Source: CAWDPQ01 sp963804245
Lineage (GTDB): Bacteria; Acidobacteriota; Vicinamibacteria; Vicinamibacterales; 2-12-FULL-66-21
Assembly (NCBI GenBank): GCA_963804245.1
Contig: CAWDPQ010000009.1
Span: forward strand, 806,001 to 870,000
Direction of reading: 5' to 3'
Length of the DNA: 64,000 bases
Part shown: positions 63,193 through 64,000 of the stretch, piece after piece
Layout: every line of letters starts with the position of its first letter
Numbering within the stretch: the first letter of the stretch is position 1
Translations under genes and position numbers: made by a program
Notes under the pieces: model-generated
Database searches by the model: none
Seen by the model: only the letters and a program-made list of their open reading frames with translations
What the model was told of the DNA's origin: nothing

Positions 63193-63282
63193 TGGTGCCG
63201 GAGGAGGGGGTCGAACCCTCACGGGGACCTGAAGCCCACGGGATTTTGAGTCCCGCGCGTCTGCCAGTTTCACCACTCCGGC
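63193..63282 (-). tRNA. tRNA-Leu (anticodon CAA)
   Basis: On the minus strand the RNA begins GCCGGAGTGGTGAAA and ends CTCCGGCA with an encoded CCA (63193-63195). The acceptor stem pairs GCCGGAG with CTCCGGC. The anticodon stem CGGGA ... TCCCG holds the loop with anticodon CAA, and a long variable arm with a TTCAGG loop marks a class II tRNA. The T-arm GAGGGTTCGACCCCCTC is canonical. It decodes UUG leucine codons. Confidence 0.95.
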
Positions 63283-63495
63283 AACGGATGAAACCGACAT
63301 TTTATCGCACGAGCCCGTTCCGCGCCGAACTACTCACATTCGCGGCTCGACGGGTGTCGCGGACGCTTCGGGCTTCGGCCCTACACGCCGTCGGCACGAA
63401 CGCGGCGAACTCACGGCTCGCTACGTTTACGGAAGGCAGCATCCTTGCACATCACGAATTCCGTTCAGAACGAAGTACCGAGGGAGCAACGATTC

Positions 63496-63939
63496 GTGAT
63501 CGCGCGCAATTCATTTGTCCATGCTGATCTCAAACGTCTCTCGGAGCTCGATCAGTGCAGCGTGGAGCCGGGCGAACCGGATCCATGTGGATGGACCGTA
63601 TTCATGTCTGCTGAACAACGGATCGGGACGGTGATCGATCTGCTCGTCGATCGAGACGAAGAAACAGACGGCATCACCGTGCGTTATCTCGTGGTCGATG
63701 TCGACGGAGGCGCGCTGCCAGGGGTTTCCGAGTCAGGCCAGACGGCTCTCGTCCGCGCCGAGGACGTCGATCTCGACGGCGGCTTGCGCCGCGTGACGGC
63801 GCGAGCGATCGCCTGTGACGATATCCACCGCGTCCAGCCCGCCGACGCCACGAATCTGCTGAAGCCTTCCAAGGAGGATCGGGCACCGGCACGACTATGT
63901 AACCGGGAACCTTTTTCGTTCCGTCTTCATACTCAGTAG
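63496..63939 (+). CDS. PRC-barrel domain protein
   Basis: A protein of ~147 residues if read from the GTG at 63496; the frame is open to a TTG at 63445 and no start has a clear ribosome-binding site, so the 5' end is uncertain. Residues around G-W-T-V-F-M-S-A-E-Q-R-I-G-T-V-I-D-L-L-V-D match the PRC-barrel first strand pair, and V-R-Y-L-V-V-D-V-D-G with A-R-A-I-A-C-D-D-I completes the fold. PRC-barrel proteins bind small ligands or partner proteins; the role here is unknown. Confidence 0.65.
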   Translation: MIARNSFVHADLKRLSELDQCSVEPGEPDPCGWTVFMSAEQRIGTVIDLLVDRDEETDGITVRYLVVDVDGGALPGVSESGQTALVRAEDVDLDGGLRRVTARAIACDDIHRVQPADATNLLKPSKEDRAPARLCNREPFSFRLHTQ

Positions 63940-63960
63940 TTTTGGGCCGTCACCCCAGTT

Positions 63961-63993
63961 GGCCGCTCGCTCGGGCCGCAGGCGCTCTTCCCT
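63961..63993 (+). repeat. Dispersed GC-rich repeat word at window end
   Basis: GGCCGCTCGCTCGGGCCGCA followed by GGCGCTCTTCCCT. The same word occurs inverted at 38062-38095 (with one extra G) and partly at 40236-40258. Likely part of a larger REP-type element cut by the window edge. Confidence 0.75.
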
Positions 63994-64000
63994 ATTGCCT

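Overview
The window is GC-rich, densely coded chromosomal DNA from a bacterium that most resembles Acidobacteriota, probably Vicinamibacteria. That placement is inferred from the gene content: an 'acidobacterial duplicated orphan permease' (ADOP) of the MacB/FtsX type, a winged-helix protein with a TolB-like periplasmic domain, a ~1000-residue BNR/VPS10-like propeller protein, several secreted beta-lactamase-fold hydrolases, many exported propeller and peptidase proteins, and a subtilisin ending in repeated V-x-W-G motifs. There is no rRNA, prophage, insertion sequence with a transposase, or CRISPR array. The only structural RNA seen is a tRNA-Leu(CAA).

Layout. 0-10 kb: envelope lipoprotein, zinc-ribbon-like protein, mutM with a GtrA-like fusion, an internally deleted serine hydrolase, a B12-binding radical SAM enzyme with a STAS protein, a BNR propeller and an SNase-like protein. 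10-24 kb: alpha/beta hydrolase and metallophosphoesterase, a membrane-anchored spermidine-synthase-like protein, two ABC export modules set back to back (MacB-like, and NatA/NatB-like), an amidase, the winged-helix protein and an ankyrin protein. 24-32 kb: a ComEA-like protein, a membrane protein, an ATP-dependent DNA ligase with its metallo-beta-lactamase exonuclease, then divergently a compact run of pntAB, pntB, a DDAH-like hydrolase, a DUF1330 protein and RecQ. 32-40 kb: glutaminyl cyclotransferase, exported peroxiredoxin, PQQ-like propeller, a LytS/LytR-type two-component pair, DoxX and a large serine hydrolase. 40-50 kb: CHRD protein, outer-membrane-like barrel, NRAMP transporter, universal stress protein, PAP2 phosphatase, receiver-only regulator, PD40/M28 peptidase and an Ala/Ser-rich repeat protein. 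50-64 kb: two sugar-dehydrogenase-like propellers, DUF485 with an ActP-like symporter, DUF2911, an M56 peptidase, a hybrid histidine kinase, the subtilisin, a repeat-rich stretch, tRNA-Leu and a PRC-barrel protein.

Three features cut across the window. First, several unrelated palindromic repeat families sit at gene boundaries; one copy supplies the last codons and stop of an ABC ATPase. Second, many genes have a TANNNT -10-like hexamer only 6-12 bases before the start codon and no Shine-Dalgarno, which suggests leaderless mRNAs; others have a strong AGGAGG-like site. Third, single-base frameshifts are frequent and clustered (40.3-43.7, 51.8-54.9 and 58.1-60.6 kb). The protein sequence stays family-like across the shifts, so uncorrected sequencing indels are likelier than gene decay. 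Broken genes are therefore described as whole loci.
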